A stretch of DNA of 64,000 nucleotides from Alkalihalobacillus pseudalcaliphilus. GTDB taxonomy: Bacteria; Bacillota; Bacilli; Bacillales; Bacillaceae_D. Under the pieces are notes generated by a model. It saw only the letters and a list, made by a program, of their open reading frames with translations. It was not told where the DNA came from and did no database searches. The position numbers and the translations under genes are program-made. Positions 1-7,561 of this stretch are shown here, piece after piece; the first letter of the stretch is position 1, and each line of letters begins with the position of its first letter. The DNA lies in contig NZ_JAQQWS010000005.1 of NCBI RefSeq assembly GCF_028610675.1, forward strand, positions 186,001 to 250,000, written 5' to 3'.

Positions 1-2
1 AT

Positions 3-578
3 TTATTAGGTCTAATGGGTATGCCACGTCGTGTTTACACATACTTAGGAAATCAAGGCTTAGATGCCTTTAACTTAATTAGTACAATCGGTACGTTCTT
101 TATGTCTGCGGGTGTTATTTTACTTGTTATCAACGTCATCTACTCTGCATTCAAAGGTGAGCGTGTTACTGAAGCGGATCCATGGGATGCTCGTACACTT
201 GAGTGGGCGACACCTACACCGATCCCAGAGTACAACTTTGCTCAAACACCACAAGTACGTTCGTTAGATCCGTTGTTCTATGAAAAAGTACATGGTGATG
301 GAACGATGAAATCAGCAGAGCCTATAGCTGACATTCATATGCCAAATGGTTCAATTTTACCGTTTATCATGGCGATTGGGCTTTATATTGCTGGTTTTGG
401 TGTAATCATGAAATCTCCTTACTGGGAACTTGGCGGTAATGGATTAATTGTTTTAATTGCTGGTTTAGCAATTACATTTGGTTCAATGTTTGTTCGTTCG
501 ATCAAAGAGGATCACGGTTATTATATTCCGGCTTCTCGTGTGAAAGAAGAAATGAACAACTCGAAAGGAGGAAACTAA
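3..578 (+). CDS. ctaD: Cytochrome c oxidase subunit I (caa3 type), C-terminal part
   Basis: The reading frame is open from the window edge, so only the last 191 residues are visible. Subunit I is the membrane core of the heme-copper oxidase; the heme and CuB ligands lie upstream, outside the window. The fragment starts with the MPRRVYTY segment typical of Bacillus CtaD, then has one membrane helix, a hydrophilic loop with paired prolines, and two more helices near the end. Those two extra C-terminal helices are usual for the long Bacillus caa3 subunit I. The stop codon touches the ctaE start with no gap, so the genes are surely cotranscribed. The family call is firm; the start cannot be given. 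Confidence 0.96.
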   Translation, partial: LLGLMGMPRRVYTYLGNQGLDAFNLISTIGTFFMSAGVILLVINVIYSAFKGERVTEADPWDARTLEWATPTPIPEYNFAQTPQVRSLDPLFYEKVHGDGTMKSAEPIADIHMPNGSILPFIMAIGLYIAGFGVIMKSPYWELGGNGLIVLIAGLAITFGSMFVRSIKEDHGYYIPASRVKEEMNNSKGGN

Positions 579-1199
579 ATGGCGGGTCATGTGGATACAT
601 CTAAAGGTTTACCTTCTCACCCAGAGAGGGCAACCCTTGAAGGTAAAAACAAATTTCTCGGCTTCTGGTTCTTCCTTGGAGGCGAAACGATTCTATTTGC
701 GACTTTCTTCGGAACTTACTTAGGCTTACGTAATGGTGTTGCTGATGGTCCAGGTGCAGCTGATATCATTTCTTTACCACTTGTATTTATTATGACAATG
801 TTTTTATTAACAAGTTCATTAACAAGTGTGTTAGCTATGTTTGCAATGAAGAAGAACAAGTTCAAAACGATGATGGCTTGGATGTGGGTAACAGTTCTAC
901 TTGGATTGGCATTCTTAGGATTTGAGATTTATGAGTTCTATGAGTATGTGACTCATTATGGACTAGGCTACTCAGAAAGTGCTTTTGCTTCTGCGTTCTA
1001 TTCTTTAGTTGGATTACATGGTGCTCACGTTGTCTTTGGTTTAAGCTGGATTATCGTATTATTAATTCGTTACTCAAGATCAGGGATTACGTTAACGAAC
1101 GCTCCGAAATTCTACGTAGCGAGTCTTTACTGGCATTTCATTGACGTAGTTTGGGTCTTCATCTTCACTGTAGTTTATCTCATGGGAGTAGGAGGCTGA
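579..1199 (+). CDS. ctaE: Cytochrome c oxidase subunit III
   Basis: 206 residues, the usual length for the short five-helix Bacillus subunit III. It is an integral membrane subunit that stabilises subunit I of the caa3 oxidase. The pattern GFWFFLGGETILFATFFGTY near residue 30, the FEIYEFYEYV segment, GLHGAHVVFGL and YWHFIDVVWVFIF at the end are characteristic. The ATG follows the ctaD stop directly and has the GGAGG of the ctaD 3' end as its ribosome binding site. It is followed after 4 bp by ctaF. Confidence 0.97.
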   Translation: MAGHVDTSKGLPSHPERATLEGKNKFLGFWFFLGGETILFATFFGTYLGLRNGVADGPGAADIISLPLVFIMTMFLLTSSLTSVLAMFAMKKNKFKTMMAWMWVTVLLGLAFLGFEIYEFYEYVTHYGLGYSESAFASAFYSLVGLHGAHVVFGLSWIIVLLIRYSRSGITLTNAPKFYVASLYWHFIDVVWVFIFTVVYLMGVGG

Positions 1200-1203
1200 T
1201 CAT

Positions 1204-1548
1204 ATGGCAGATAACTTAAGTACACGTTTTGACAAGAGTGCAATGACGGAGGAAGAAAAACGTCAAACGAAAAAAGAAATAAAGCGCCAAATCATCGTAT
1301 TTGCGTTAATGATTTTCTTAACCGTTATGGCATTTATCGCTGTTGGTAGTGATATTATTCCTCATTCATTCGCGGTACCTTTTATCTTGATCTTAGCTGG
1401 AATTCAATTATTACTACAATTACTGTTCTTTATGCATATGAAAGATAAAGACCATGCATGGGCAAATGCCTTTATGATTACAGGTATCTTTGTAACAGTC
1501 CCAACAATTGCAGCCTTAATGCTTCTATTAGGAATTACAAAGTACTAA
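1204..1548 (+). CDS. ctaF: Cytochrome c oxidase subunit IV
   Basis: 114 residues with a charged, lysine-rich N terminus and three membrane helices, as in the small CtaF subunit of Bacillus caa3 oxidase. The last helices carry the pattern FFMHMKDKDHAWANAF. It is an accessory membrane subunit without cofactors. It lies 4 bp behind ctaE, so it is the last visible gene of the cta operon, and a strong terminator follows at once. In B. subtilis ctaG would come next; here it is missing from this position. Confidence 0.95.
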   Translation: MADNLSTRFDKSAMTEEEKRQTKKEIKRQIIVFALMIFLTVMAFIAVGSDIIPHSFAVPFILILAGIQLLLQLLFFMHMKDKDHAWANAFMITGIFVTVPTIAALMLLLGITKY

Positions 1549-1552
1549 CATG

Positions 1553-1594
1553 AAAAACCTCTTTCAGTATTCATGACTGGAAGAGGTTTTTTTC
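1553..1594 (+). terminator. Rho-independent terminator of the cta operon
   Basis: A 12-bp stem (AACCTCTTTCAG against CTGGAAGAGGTT, one G-T pair) is followed by a run of seven T, five bases behind the ctaF stop. Confidence 0.9.
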
Positions 1595-2036
1595 TTGTGG
1601 AGGACTTTCAAAATCGATCCAAAGCAAGAACTATGATGAAAATGAGCATTCTGCTATGTAGAGTCGTTGAATGAGTGTGAGAAAGAGATAATCTGCAGCT
1701 GCTATAGGAATAAGTGGAGACAGAAAGGGGAAAGAGAAGGGAAAGAGGTATATAAAGGTGTGCTTATCTACAACTCCTGGAGTGAGAATGGTATGTTAGT
1801 GGTAATAAGAGGTTTATCTACAACTGCTAGGAAGAGAAGTGCAGTCAAATTGGGTATAACTTAAACGTATCTGTAGTGCGAGTAACGCACCATGTATCCC
1901 ACTAATTTTTATAAACACCCCACACAAAAATAGCGTTTCGCTTTTTAACTGGTGGCTACTGGTGGCTTTTCGTTCATTTATTTTTTGAATGAGAAGTACA
2001 AAAACCGAAGAGTCTACATGAAAAGGCTAATAATAT
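1595..2036. other. Gene-free stretch, first part of the ctaF-ctaM gap
   Basis: A 65-codon open frame at 1667-1864 has no convincing ribosome binding site or recognisable sequence. Two near-identical short segments (TTATCTACAACT followed by C or G) occur around 1765 and 1813. From about 1925 there are fragments resembling the head of the dispersed element described at 2295-2430. Nothing else is supported. Confidence 0.5.
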
Positions 2037-2280
2037 GTCAGTTACTCAAAGGGAGTAAAGTAACGAAAAGAGCCGAACGTGACAGTTACTCGAGGGAAGA
2101 AGATGAGTAAAGTCACAAAAAGAGCTGAACGTGACAGTTACTCGAGGGAAGAAGATGAGTAAAGTAACGAAAAGAGCTGAACGAGACAGTTACTCGAGTG
2201 AAGTGAGTGAGTAAAGTCACGAAAAGAGCCGAACATGACAGTTACTCGAGTGAAATGAGTGAGTAAAGTCACACGAAAAG
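2037..2280. repeat. 52-bp tandem repeat array, about 4.8 units, each a potential hairpin
   Basis: The segment GACAGTTACTCGAG recurs at 2081, 2133, 2185 and 2237, exactly 52 bp apart; a shortened unit starts at 2037. Within each unit GTGAC plus TTACTC is mirrored about 20 bases later by GAGTAA plus GTCAC, so every unit can form an imperfect hairpin. Units differ by scattered substitutions. No coding frame with a start signal runs through it. Confidence 0.85.
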
Positions 2281-2294
2281 TTGTGAAGGGAATA

Positions 2295-2430
2295 AAGAAC
2301 CAACTAACTTTAAGGCACAAACCATCGCCCTAAGAACACTTTCATACAAAACCTCCATGATGACTTGCCGAAGCAACTCATCACCAACAAAAATGAAAGT
2401 GTGGTGGTTTGGCTCTTTACTGGTGGCTTT
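2295..2430. repeat. Dispersed structured element, rearranged copy (tail then head)
   Basis: Bases 2300-2351 match the end of the elements at 24711-24923, 42097-42277 and 44296-44508 (CTAACTT..AAGGCACAA..ATCGCCC, then ACTTTCATACAAAA). Bases 2352-2430 match the beginning of the same elements, including the stem CATCAC (2379-2384) with GTGGTG (2401-2406). So the tail of one copy is joined to the head of another. Confidence 0.7.
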
Positions 2431-2504
2431 TCATTCACTTTGTTTTTTTGTTCTAATTCATTTTAATATTTGTTGAGAATGATTTTGAACTTTAGAATTA
2501 GCAG

Positions 2505-2667
2505 TAACCTAGCGGACGAAAACATGCGGAGACTCCCGCGGGACGTAGTGGCGGGCTGAAATCCACTGGCGAAGCCAGTTAGTTTAGCGCCACCCCGGAG
2601 GACGCGGAGCATGATTTTCGGTAGCGACGAGCAACGCTCCATGTTCGCACCACACTTTCATACAAAA
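2505..2667. repeat. GC-rich dispersed intergenic repeat, copy 1
   Basis: A GC-rich island (GCGGAGACTCCCGCGGG and GGAGCATGATTTTCGGTAGC) ending in ACTTTCATACAAAA at 2654-2667. Related sequence occurs at 44160-44295, 45556-45636 and, decayed, at 15655-15720. Its base composition is clearly higher in GC than the neighbouring genes. Confidence 0.75.
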
Positions 2668-2677
2668 AGCAACCGAG

Positions 2678-2695
2678 TGTCACAGTTTTGTGACA
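2678..2695. promoter_or_regulatory. Perfect inverted repeat upstream of the ctaM promoter
   Basis: TGTCACA, four bases, TGTGACA: a 7-bp perfect inverted repeat about 33 bp upstream of the ctaM -10 element. It looks like a dimeric regulator site. The regulator is not known. Confidence 0.5.
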
Positions 2696-2724
2696 TCGCT
2701 TATGGTTTGTTTCAATGCCTTTCA

Positions 2725-2733
2725 TGCTATAAT
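2725..2733 (+). promoter_or_regulatory. Extended -10 promoter for ctaM
   Basis: TGCTATAAT (TG at 2725-2726, TATAAT at 2728-2733), about 40 bp before the ctaM start. There is no good -35, which fits an extended -10 promoter or an activator-dependent one. Confidence 0.55.
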
Positions 2734-2771
2734 GATGATTATGTAATGTAATTGTAAGGAGATGTCATGAT

Positions 2772-3332
2772 ATGAACAACAGTGAAACAGCTAATAATGA
2801 AGCAAGTACTTTTAAAAAACGTAATTATAAACCATGGATTATTGCGATAACAATTATCGTAAATGGACTTGTTATCATTCTTTCGGGAATGCCAGGTTAT
2901 GACAATTTTGACCTTTTTAATGTTCATATTTTACCAATGATGAATGCCATTTTTAATAGTTTTACTTTTACATTTTTATTAATTGCTTTTATTATGATTT
3001 TAAGAAAAAATGTTACGTGGCACCGGCGCTTTATTTATGCAGCATTTGGAACAACAACTTTATTCCTCATAACATATATCAGTTACCACTTTTTATCTCC
3101 ATCTACACCATTTGGTGGTGACGGAATTGTAGCAGCCATTTATTATTTTGTACTGATCACACATATTGTTTTAGCGGCAATTATTGTCCCGTTAGTACTC
3201 ATTACAGTTACTAGAGCTTGGAATATGGAAAACGAACTTCATAAAAAAATAGCAAGATGGACTATGCCACTTTGGTTATATGTTAGTTTTACAGGTGTCC
3301 TCGTTTACCTAATGATTTCACCTTATTATTAA
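2772..3332 (+). CDS. ctaM: CtaM/YozB family membrane protein (DUF420), oxidase assembly
   Basis: 186 residues with about five membrane helices after a polar 25-residue N terminus, as in the DUF420 family. The family member CtaM of Staphylococcus aureus (YozB in B. subtilis) is needed for activity of heme-copper oxidases, so a role in maturing the caa3 oxidase encoded just upstream is likely. A GGAG sequence lies about 10 bases before the ATG. The gene has its own promoter and a perfect inverted repeat in front. Family is clear; the function is by homology. Confidence 0.8.
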   Translation: MNNSETANNEASTFKKRNYKPWIIAITIIVNGLVIILSGMPGYDNFDLFNVHILPMMNAIFNSFTFTFLLIAFIMILRKNVTWHRRFIYAAFGTTTLFLITYISYHFLSPSTPFGGDGIVAAIYYFVLITHIVLAAIIVPLVLITVTRAWNMENELHKKIARWTMPLWLYVSFTGVLVYLMISPYY

Positions 3333-3389
3333 GATAAAATACTTTCTCGTTTTTTGATAGAAGCTAGGAAGAAAAAGGAGTTAATCAGT

Positions 3390-3857
3390 TTGAAACGTTG
3401 GATGGGACTTTGTGTTTTGGTGCTCGTATTAATTGGATGTTCAGATCCTAGAAATGATATCGAAGTTACACCAGTAGAGGATGAGACTACATATCAAGCA
3501 GCAGAAGAGTTTGTATCAGCTTATAAAAGTGATATGACGCAAGCAGTAGGACAAGGTGGATTTGATTCATTAGAAGATTATTTAATACCGAATAATAGCT
3601 ACTACCATAGCTTACGCCGATATATGGATGATCTTGAACAAGGGAAGGCAACGAAGGAATTACTGGAATTTGAAGTGCTCAATGTATATGTTGGTGAAGA
3701 TCCTGAATCAGAATTTTATGTAGAAGCTTTGGAGGAAGTGGCCATTACTTATCTAAATGATGATGTGGATGAGATTAGTAGGCATGTTGAATTTGAACTA
3801 GTGAAAAGTCCAGATGGTCGTTTTAGAATCGTGACGATTAGGGAATTAAATAAGTAA
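3390..3857 (+). CDS. Putative lipoprotein, possible NTF2-like domain
   Basis: I place the start at the TTG at 3390, eight bases behind AAGGAG, not at the upstream in-frame codon at 3354. This gives 155 residues beginning with a short signal peptide and lipobox (LIGC). The mature part is acidic and reads like the NTF2-like domain at the end of TcaA/YvbJ proteins (AEEFVSAYKSDMTQAV, then VEFELVKSPDGRFRIVTI), but this is only a pattern impression. It follows ctaM after 57 bp and ends in a terminator shared with the convergent yugN-like gene. Function unknown. Confidence 0.65.
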   Translation: MKRWMGLCVLVLVLIGCSDPRNDIEVTPVEDETTYQAAEEFVSAYKSDMTQAVGQGGFDSLEDYLIPNNSYYHSLRRYMDDLEQGKATKELLEFEVLNVYVGEDPESEFYVEALEEVAITYLNDDVDEISRHVEFELVKSPDGRFRIVTIRELNK

Positions 3858-3860
3858 AAT

Positions 3861-3890
3861 AAAAAAACCAGATGAAATCTGGTTTTTTTA
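3861..3890. terminator. Bidirectional terminator between convergent genes
   Basis: AACCAGAT and ATCTGGTT around a GAA loop, flanked by A-run on the left and T-run on the right, so it can stop transcripts from both sides. Confidence 0.9.
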
Positions 3891-3896
3891 TTTCAT

Positions 3897-4247
3897 TTAG
3901 ATTTTATTTAAAGCTTCTAATAGTTGACCAAGTTTGTTATTACACTTTTCAACAACCGCTTTTGGAAAATCTTCACCAATATATTCTACACCGTGTGGGT
4001 AGTAATATTTACCAAGAATTGGTGTCATCAGGCGAACAATCGTATCGTCTTTTGGAATATCACCTTTAATGGCATAGGCAGGCACTCTTAAATAGTAGAT
4101 CTCTTGGTTGTTATGTATCTTTAAGTCAAACATAACTCGCTCGTAATCCCACTGCTCAGCGTGGACAAATCCTAATGATTCAGCTGAATGGTGAACATTT
4201 TCAAACTTGAACTCTTTATCAGCTAATTCGATGTGTTCGAATTTCAT
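3897..4247 (-). CDS. YugN-like family protein
   Basis: 116 residues, soluble, no signal peptide. The sequence (start MKFEHIELADKEF, middle VMFDLKIHNNQEIYYLRVPAYAIKGDIP, end KYYYPHGVEYIGEDFP) looks like the YugN-like family of Bacilli, whose role is unknown. A GAGG ribosome binding site precedes the ATG. It is transcribed towards the lipoprotein gene and shares its terminator. The family assignment is from memory of the pattern. Confidence 0.6.
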   Translation of the reverse strand: MKFEHIELADKEFKFENVHHSAESLGFVHAEQWDYERVMFDLKIHNNQEIYYLRVPAYAIKGDIPKDDTIVRLMTPILGKYYYPHGVEYIGEDFPKAVVEKCNNKLGQLLEALNKI

Positions 4248-4487
4248 AAATAAAAACCTCCTCTTTTCAACTTACTATGTCCAATATTTATCATAGTATG
4301 AAAAGGCTTCAGTTGCAATCTATTCGTCCGTGAAAATCGGGTTAGATCCTATTTTTTCACGTTTTCGACAATGATTTAATGACGAATGACAAGAGACTAC
4401 ATAAATAGAGAAAGGAAAAACGAAATCGATTCAGAACACATAAAGAATGGTGGTATAGGGTACAAAGACAAATAGAGAGGTGGAAAC

Positions 4488-5552
4488 ATGAGAATTAAAC
4501 ATATCGTAGTTGTCCTTGCTATTCTTTTATTTGCAGGATTTGCTTATTTCGAATATATGAACCAAGACCGAGTGTCAGAATGGTTTCCAGAAAGGGTAGT
4601 CCTACCTGATGTAGTAGAAGAGATTGAAGAGGAACCACAAAAAGAAGATGTCCCTGAAGAAATGAGTTGGGAGGACCCGTTAATTGGTCTTTCTGTTGAT
4701 GAGGTTATAGCAGACTTCGGAGAGCCAGATAGAAGGGATTTATCAAGTTTTGGGTATGAATGGCTGATTTATGAAAAAGATGATGAACGATATGTTCAAA
4801 TTGGGATTCAAAGTGATGAAGTTGTGACAGCCTTTTTAATTGGAACTGTGTTGGGGGACCTTCCTTATGAGCTTCCGCAAGATTATACAGAAATGGACGA
4901 GCTTTATGAGTTTTCAGCACAAGTGTCGGTTAGTTATGAAGGGGGGCAATATCAATATCAGTTGACGGAGGATGACTTAAGAATGCGCCCTCTTTTCGAA
5001 TATGAAGAAGGGGTTTGGATTCAAGCTTACTTTGATCAATTTACGGAGGAATTATCGAGTGTACGTATTCTAAATAACGAAGTACTTGTCATGCAGCGAC
5101 CATATTCTGTGCAATATCGAGGCGAGCTACCAGAACCTCCACAATTATCAGCACAAGAAATTGAAGAGGTAGCAAAAGGACAGGAACAGCAAATATTTTC
5201 TGTAACTAACGTCATGAGAGTAAGACATGGTCTAGATACGTTTGAATGGGATGAAGAGATTTCAGAAGTTGCATATAAACATAGTGAAGATATGCAAAAT
5301 CATCAGTTCTTTAGCCATGTATCACCAAATACCGGTGATTTAAGCAACCGAATTGAAGCAGGGGGAATTAGATTAAGATTAGCAGGTGAGAATATTGCGG
5401 CTCATTATGTCGATGGATTAGCTGCTGTAGAAGGTTGGCTTAATAGTGAGGGACATCGTGTGAATTTGTTACATGAAGAATTCACTCATCTAGGCGTAGG
5501 TGTTTATGAGGACTATTACACCCAAAATTTTATGACACCGTGGCTCCCGTAA
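4488..5552 (+). CDS. ylbC: YlbC: CAP-domain protein with CAP-associated N-terminal domain
   Basis: 354 residues. Residues 5-22 form a signal anchor, followed by a very acidic linker (about 30-60), a CAP-associated N-terminal domain (about 62-200, starting LIGLSVDEVIADFGEPDRR) and a CAP/SCP domain (about 225-350) with HSEDMQNHQFFSHVSP, GENIAA and NSEGHRVNLL. CAP domains of this type act outside the cell; the substrate is unknown. The ATG has GAGAGGTGG in front. Order before ylbD and ylbE matches B. subtilis. The acidic character is stronger than usual. Confidence 0.88.
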   Translation: MRIKHIVVVLAILLFAGFAYFEYMNQDRVSEWFPERVVLPDVVEEIEEEPQKEDVPEEMSWEDPLIGLSVDEVIADFGEPDRRDLSSFGYEWLIYEKDDERYVQIGIQSDEVVTAFLIGTVLGDLPYELPQDYTEMDELYEFSAQVSVSYEGGQYQYQLTEDDLRMRPLFEYEEGVWIQAYFDQFTEELSSVRILNNEVLVMQRPYSVQYRGELPEPPQLSAQEIEEVAKGQEQQIFSVTNVMRVRHGLDTFEWDEEISEVAYKHSEDMQNHQFFSHVSPNTGDLSNRIEAGGIRLRLAGENIAAHYVDGLAAVEGWLNSEGHRVNLLHEEFTHLGVGVYEDYYTQNFMTPWLP

Positions 5553-5622
5553 GGAAAAGAAGGAACACTGGACAAATGTCTCTCATATCATAAGATAAGG
5601 ATTATAAATAGGGGGTTTTCGT

Positions 5623-6090
5623 ATGGCAGAGTCCGAATTAAATCCTGCCGTCAAACAGTTTAAAACCTTTGTACAGCAACATCCTGGAATTATCCGGGCG
5701 GTCAGGAGCAACGAAAAGTCATTACAAAGTTTCTATGAAGAATGGTCCATTCTTGGAGCAGAGCATGAGCAGTGGAACTCGTATCGTCAAGCAGCAGAAT
5801 CAGGTCAAGGTGAGACAGCGCATAGTGGAATGGAAGGACAAAGTAATGGGGGAACGACAGGTGGTACCGAGCAAACTAATTCCTCTACTACTGGAGCTGC
5901 GTCTGGAGAAACATTAGGTATGCTGTTATCTATGGTTAAGAAAATGAACATTCAGGATTTACAAGGTCATTTAGGTCAATTTAGCTCGTTATTATCTAAC
6001 GTGCAAAATGTGATGAGTACGTTTCAAAAACCTACTAACAGTTCTACCTCAACAAGGACGGACCGTTCTTTCTCTTTTAGAAGAGATTAA
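5623..6090 (+). CDS. ylbD: YlbD-like putative spore coat protein
   Basis: 155 residues. The N terminus (LNPAVKQFKTFVQQHPGIIR, SLQSFYEEWSILG) is typical of the YlbD family, described as a putative coat protein. The middle (about 65-100) is a low-complexity stretch rich in Gly, Ser and Thr. The C-terminal third has the pattern MVKKMNIQDLQGHLGQFSSLL. It precedes ylbE by 14 bp, as in B. subtilis. Coat location is a family statement, not seen here. Confidence 0.8.
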   Translation: MAESELNPAVKQFKTFVQQHPGIIRAVRSNEKSLQSFYEEWSILGAEHEQWNSYRQAAESGQGETAHSGMEGQSNGGTTGGTEQTNSSTTGAASGETLGMLLSMVKKMNIQDLQGHLGQFSSLLSNVQNVMSTFQKPTNSSTSTRTDRSFSFRRD

Positions 6091-6104
6091 GGGAGGGGAT
6101 TTCA

Positions 6105-6347
6105 TTGCGTGTGGAAATTCAGCAGTTATTACATGAAAAACCTGAGCTTAGACAATTCATGAGGCAAAATCCCATTTGGTACCGAAAAATTACGAGAGAG
6201 CCTCATCTCATACCTGAGATGGAAAAGGAATCTAATTATTTCTATGGAAAAACATTTCCTCAAAGGGTAGAAAAGGTGCAAAATAATATTGGATTAGCAA
6301 TGATGATGATTGAGATGCTAAAAATGGGTAAAAACTCGTTAGGGTAA
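6105..6347 (+). CDS. ylbE: YlbE-like protein
   Basis: 80 residues of the small YlbE family of Bacilli, function unknown. Characteristic pattern: ELRQFMRQNPIWYRKITREP near the start, and NIGLAMMMIEMLKMG near the end. It begins with TTG, supported by GGGAGGGG eight bases upstream. Fourteen bases separate it from ylbD, so they are cotranscribed. Confidence 0.82.
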   Translation: MRVEIQQLLHEKPELRQFMRQNPIWYRKITREPHLIPEMEKESNYFYGKTFPQRVEKVQNNIGLAMMMIEMLKMGKNSLG

Positions 6348-6416
6348 TGGGTGTGAACGCGTTATAGTGATTGAAAAGGTGACAATCGTTGCAGCAAACG
6401 TCTCAATTTCATTAAA

Positions 6417-6518
6417 CAAAAAACATGCTAATCCCCTGTGAGGTAGAGGTGAACTAGCTTCTTTGTAGAAGTTTCGTTCTCGGCTACATTTTACTCACAG
6501 GGTTATTTCGCATGTTTT
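6417..6518. other. Large imperfect inverted repeat, about 100 nt, between ylbE and the ATP-grasp gene
   Basis: AAAACATGC...CCCTGTGAG at 6419-6442 is mirrored by CTCACAGGG...GCATGTTTT at 6494-6517. The 50-base loop holds a smaller hairpin (CTTCT/AGAAG). It could end both converging transcripts, but there is no long T-run, so it may also be a structured RNA. Confidence 0.5.
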
Positions 6519-6586
6519 GTCCAATCGTTCACAGAGAGGTGGGAGCGGTGGTTTTGTAAAGATATTACTCGATTGTTTTTAATTCT

Positions 6587-7360
6587 TTAGTTGTTGAGTG
6601 GAAGTTGTTTATTTAAGTAGGACGCTATTTTTTGTTCGACGGATATATTCATTTGTTGAAAACCTTGGTTACCAAACAATGTATTAAATTCGAGAATATA
6701 CATACGGTCATCAACAAATACAGCATCAAAACCAGCGTGATCAATGCCTAACTCCTGTGCGACTTTTAATATAGTAGTACAAGCTTCACTAGGGATATCG
6801 TTAAATGAAATTTCACCGCCTTGCGCTACATTGTTCTTAAAGGAGTTTTCGTTTTCGCGCCAATAAGCAGCAATCACTTCATCTCCTACGATACAAACGC
6901 GCAAGTCACGTTTAATAGGTAAGTATTCTTGGACATAAAAGTAAGGATTATTTTCAGCGTATTCCTCCCATTGCTCGGCGTTTTCAATTAAGTAAACACC
7001 TTTTCCCATGGAGTTTCGAATTTCTTTTGCGACAAAAGGAAATTCAAATTCTCGTAACACTTTCTCAATGTTTTCTTGGTTTCTACCGAGTATTTCTGTA
7101 TTTGGTATGAGCTCTGGAGCGACACTCCAAAGGGCTCTAGTCATTTCAATTTTGTTAAATCCCAGTTGAATAGATTGAATACTTGGGAAAATCTTTTTTT
7201 TCATCCCGTATACGAGAGAATTCACTTGCCAATTTTCAGGGAAAAGGCAATAATCTGCATCCATTATTTTCTCTCTTTCTTTGTACATCAGTTCGGGTTT
7301 GACATACTTAATATTTGGGATGCCAATAGTCCGAAAGGGGTTAAAGGTTACAAAATTCAT
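6587..7360 (-). CDS. RimK-like ATP-grasp ligase of unknown substrate
   Basis: 257 residues. The ATP-grasp signature is visible from residue ~105: FPFVAKEIRNSMGKGVYLI (nucleotide lysine and glycine loop), VQEYLPIKRDLRVCIVGDEVIAAYWR, NNVAQGGEIS, and the metal-binding end AGFDAVFVDDRMYILEFNTLFG. Such enzymes join a carboxylate to an amine or thiol with ATP; the substrate cannot be told. The N-terminal 100 residues are not recognised. The gene is inserted against the direction of the ylb genes, between ylbE and ylbF, and is not part of the B. subtilis order. Confidence 0.72.
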   Translation of the reverse strand: MNFVTFNPFRTIGIPNIKYVKPELMYKEREKIMDADYCLFPENWQVNSLVYGMKKKIFPSIQSIQLGFNKIEMTRALWSVAPELIPNTEILGRNQENIEKVLREFEFPFVAKEIRNSMGKGVYLIENAEQWEEYAENNPYFYVQEYLPIKRDLRVCIVGDEVIAAYWRENENSFKNNVAQGGEISFNDIPSEACTTILKVAQELGIDHAGFDAVFVDDRMYILEFNTLFGNQGFQQMNISVEQKIASYLNKQLPLNN

Positions 7361-7531
7361 CGCTTTCTCCTTACTGTAGCCAATATTCTTTTTTCTAAGT
7401 CGAATGAATTATAGTGAAGTATTGAATGAATGTCAATTTATTTTTTCGAATTGCTTGATAGGTCTGTGATTATATATGTTGACATACTTTTGGGACTTTC
7501 ATTTTTGTTGGTGGGCTTTAAGGGGTTATCG

Positions 7532-7540
7532 TGTTATAAT
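7532..7540 (+). promoter_or_regulatory. Extended -10 promoter for ylbF
   Basis: TGTTATAAT, 22 bases before the ylbF start; no matching -35 at normal distance. Confidence 0.5.
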
Positions 7541-7561
7541 GCCCTAGAAGGGGGTGGGATT

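Noticed and set aside
1667..1864. 65-codon frame behind ctaF
   Set aside because: No start signal, biased odd composition (Cys, Arg, Lys runs), no family resemblance.
2037..2280. CRISPR array
   Set aside because: Units are directly adjacent with no unique spacers and no cas genes are near.
2138..2320. 60-codon minus-strand frame over the 52-bp array
   Set aside because: Repeat-derived, no start signal.
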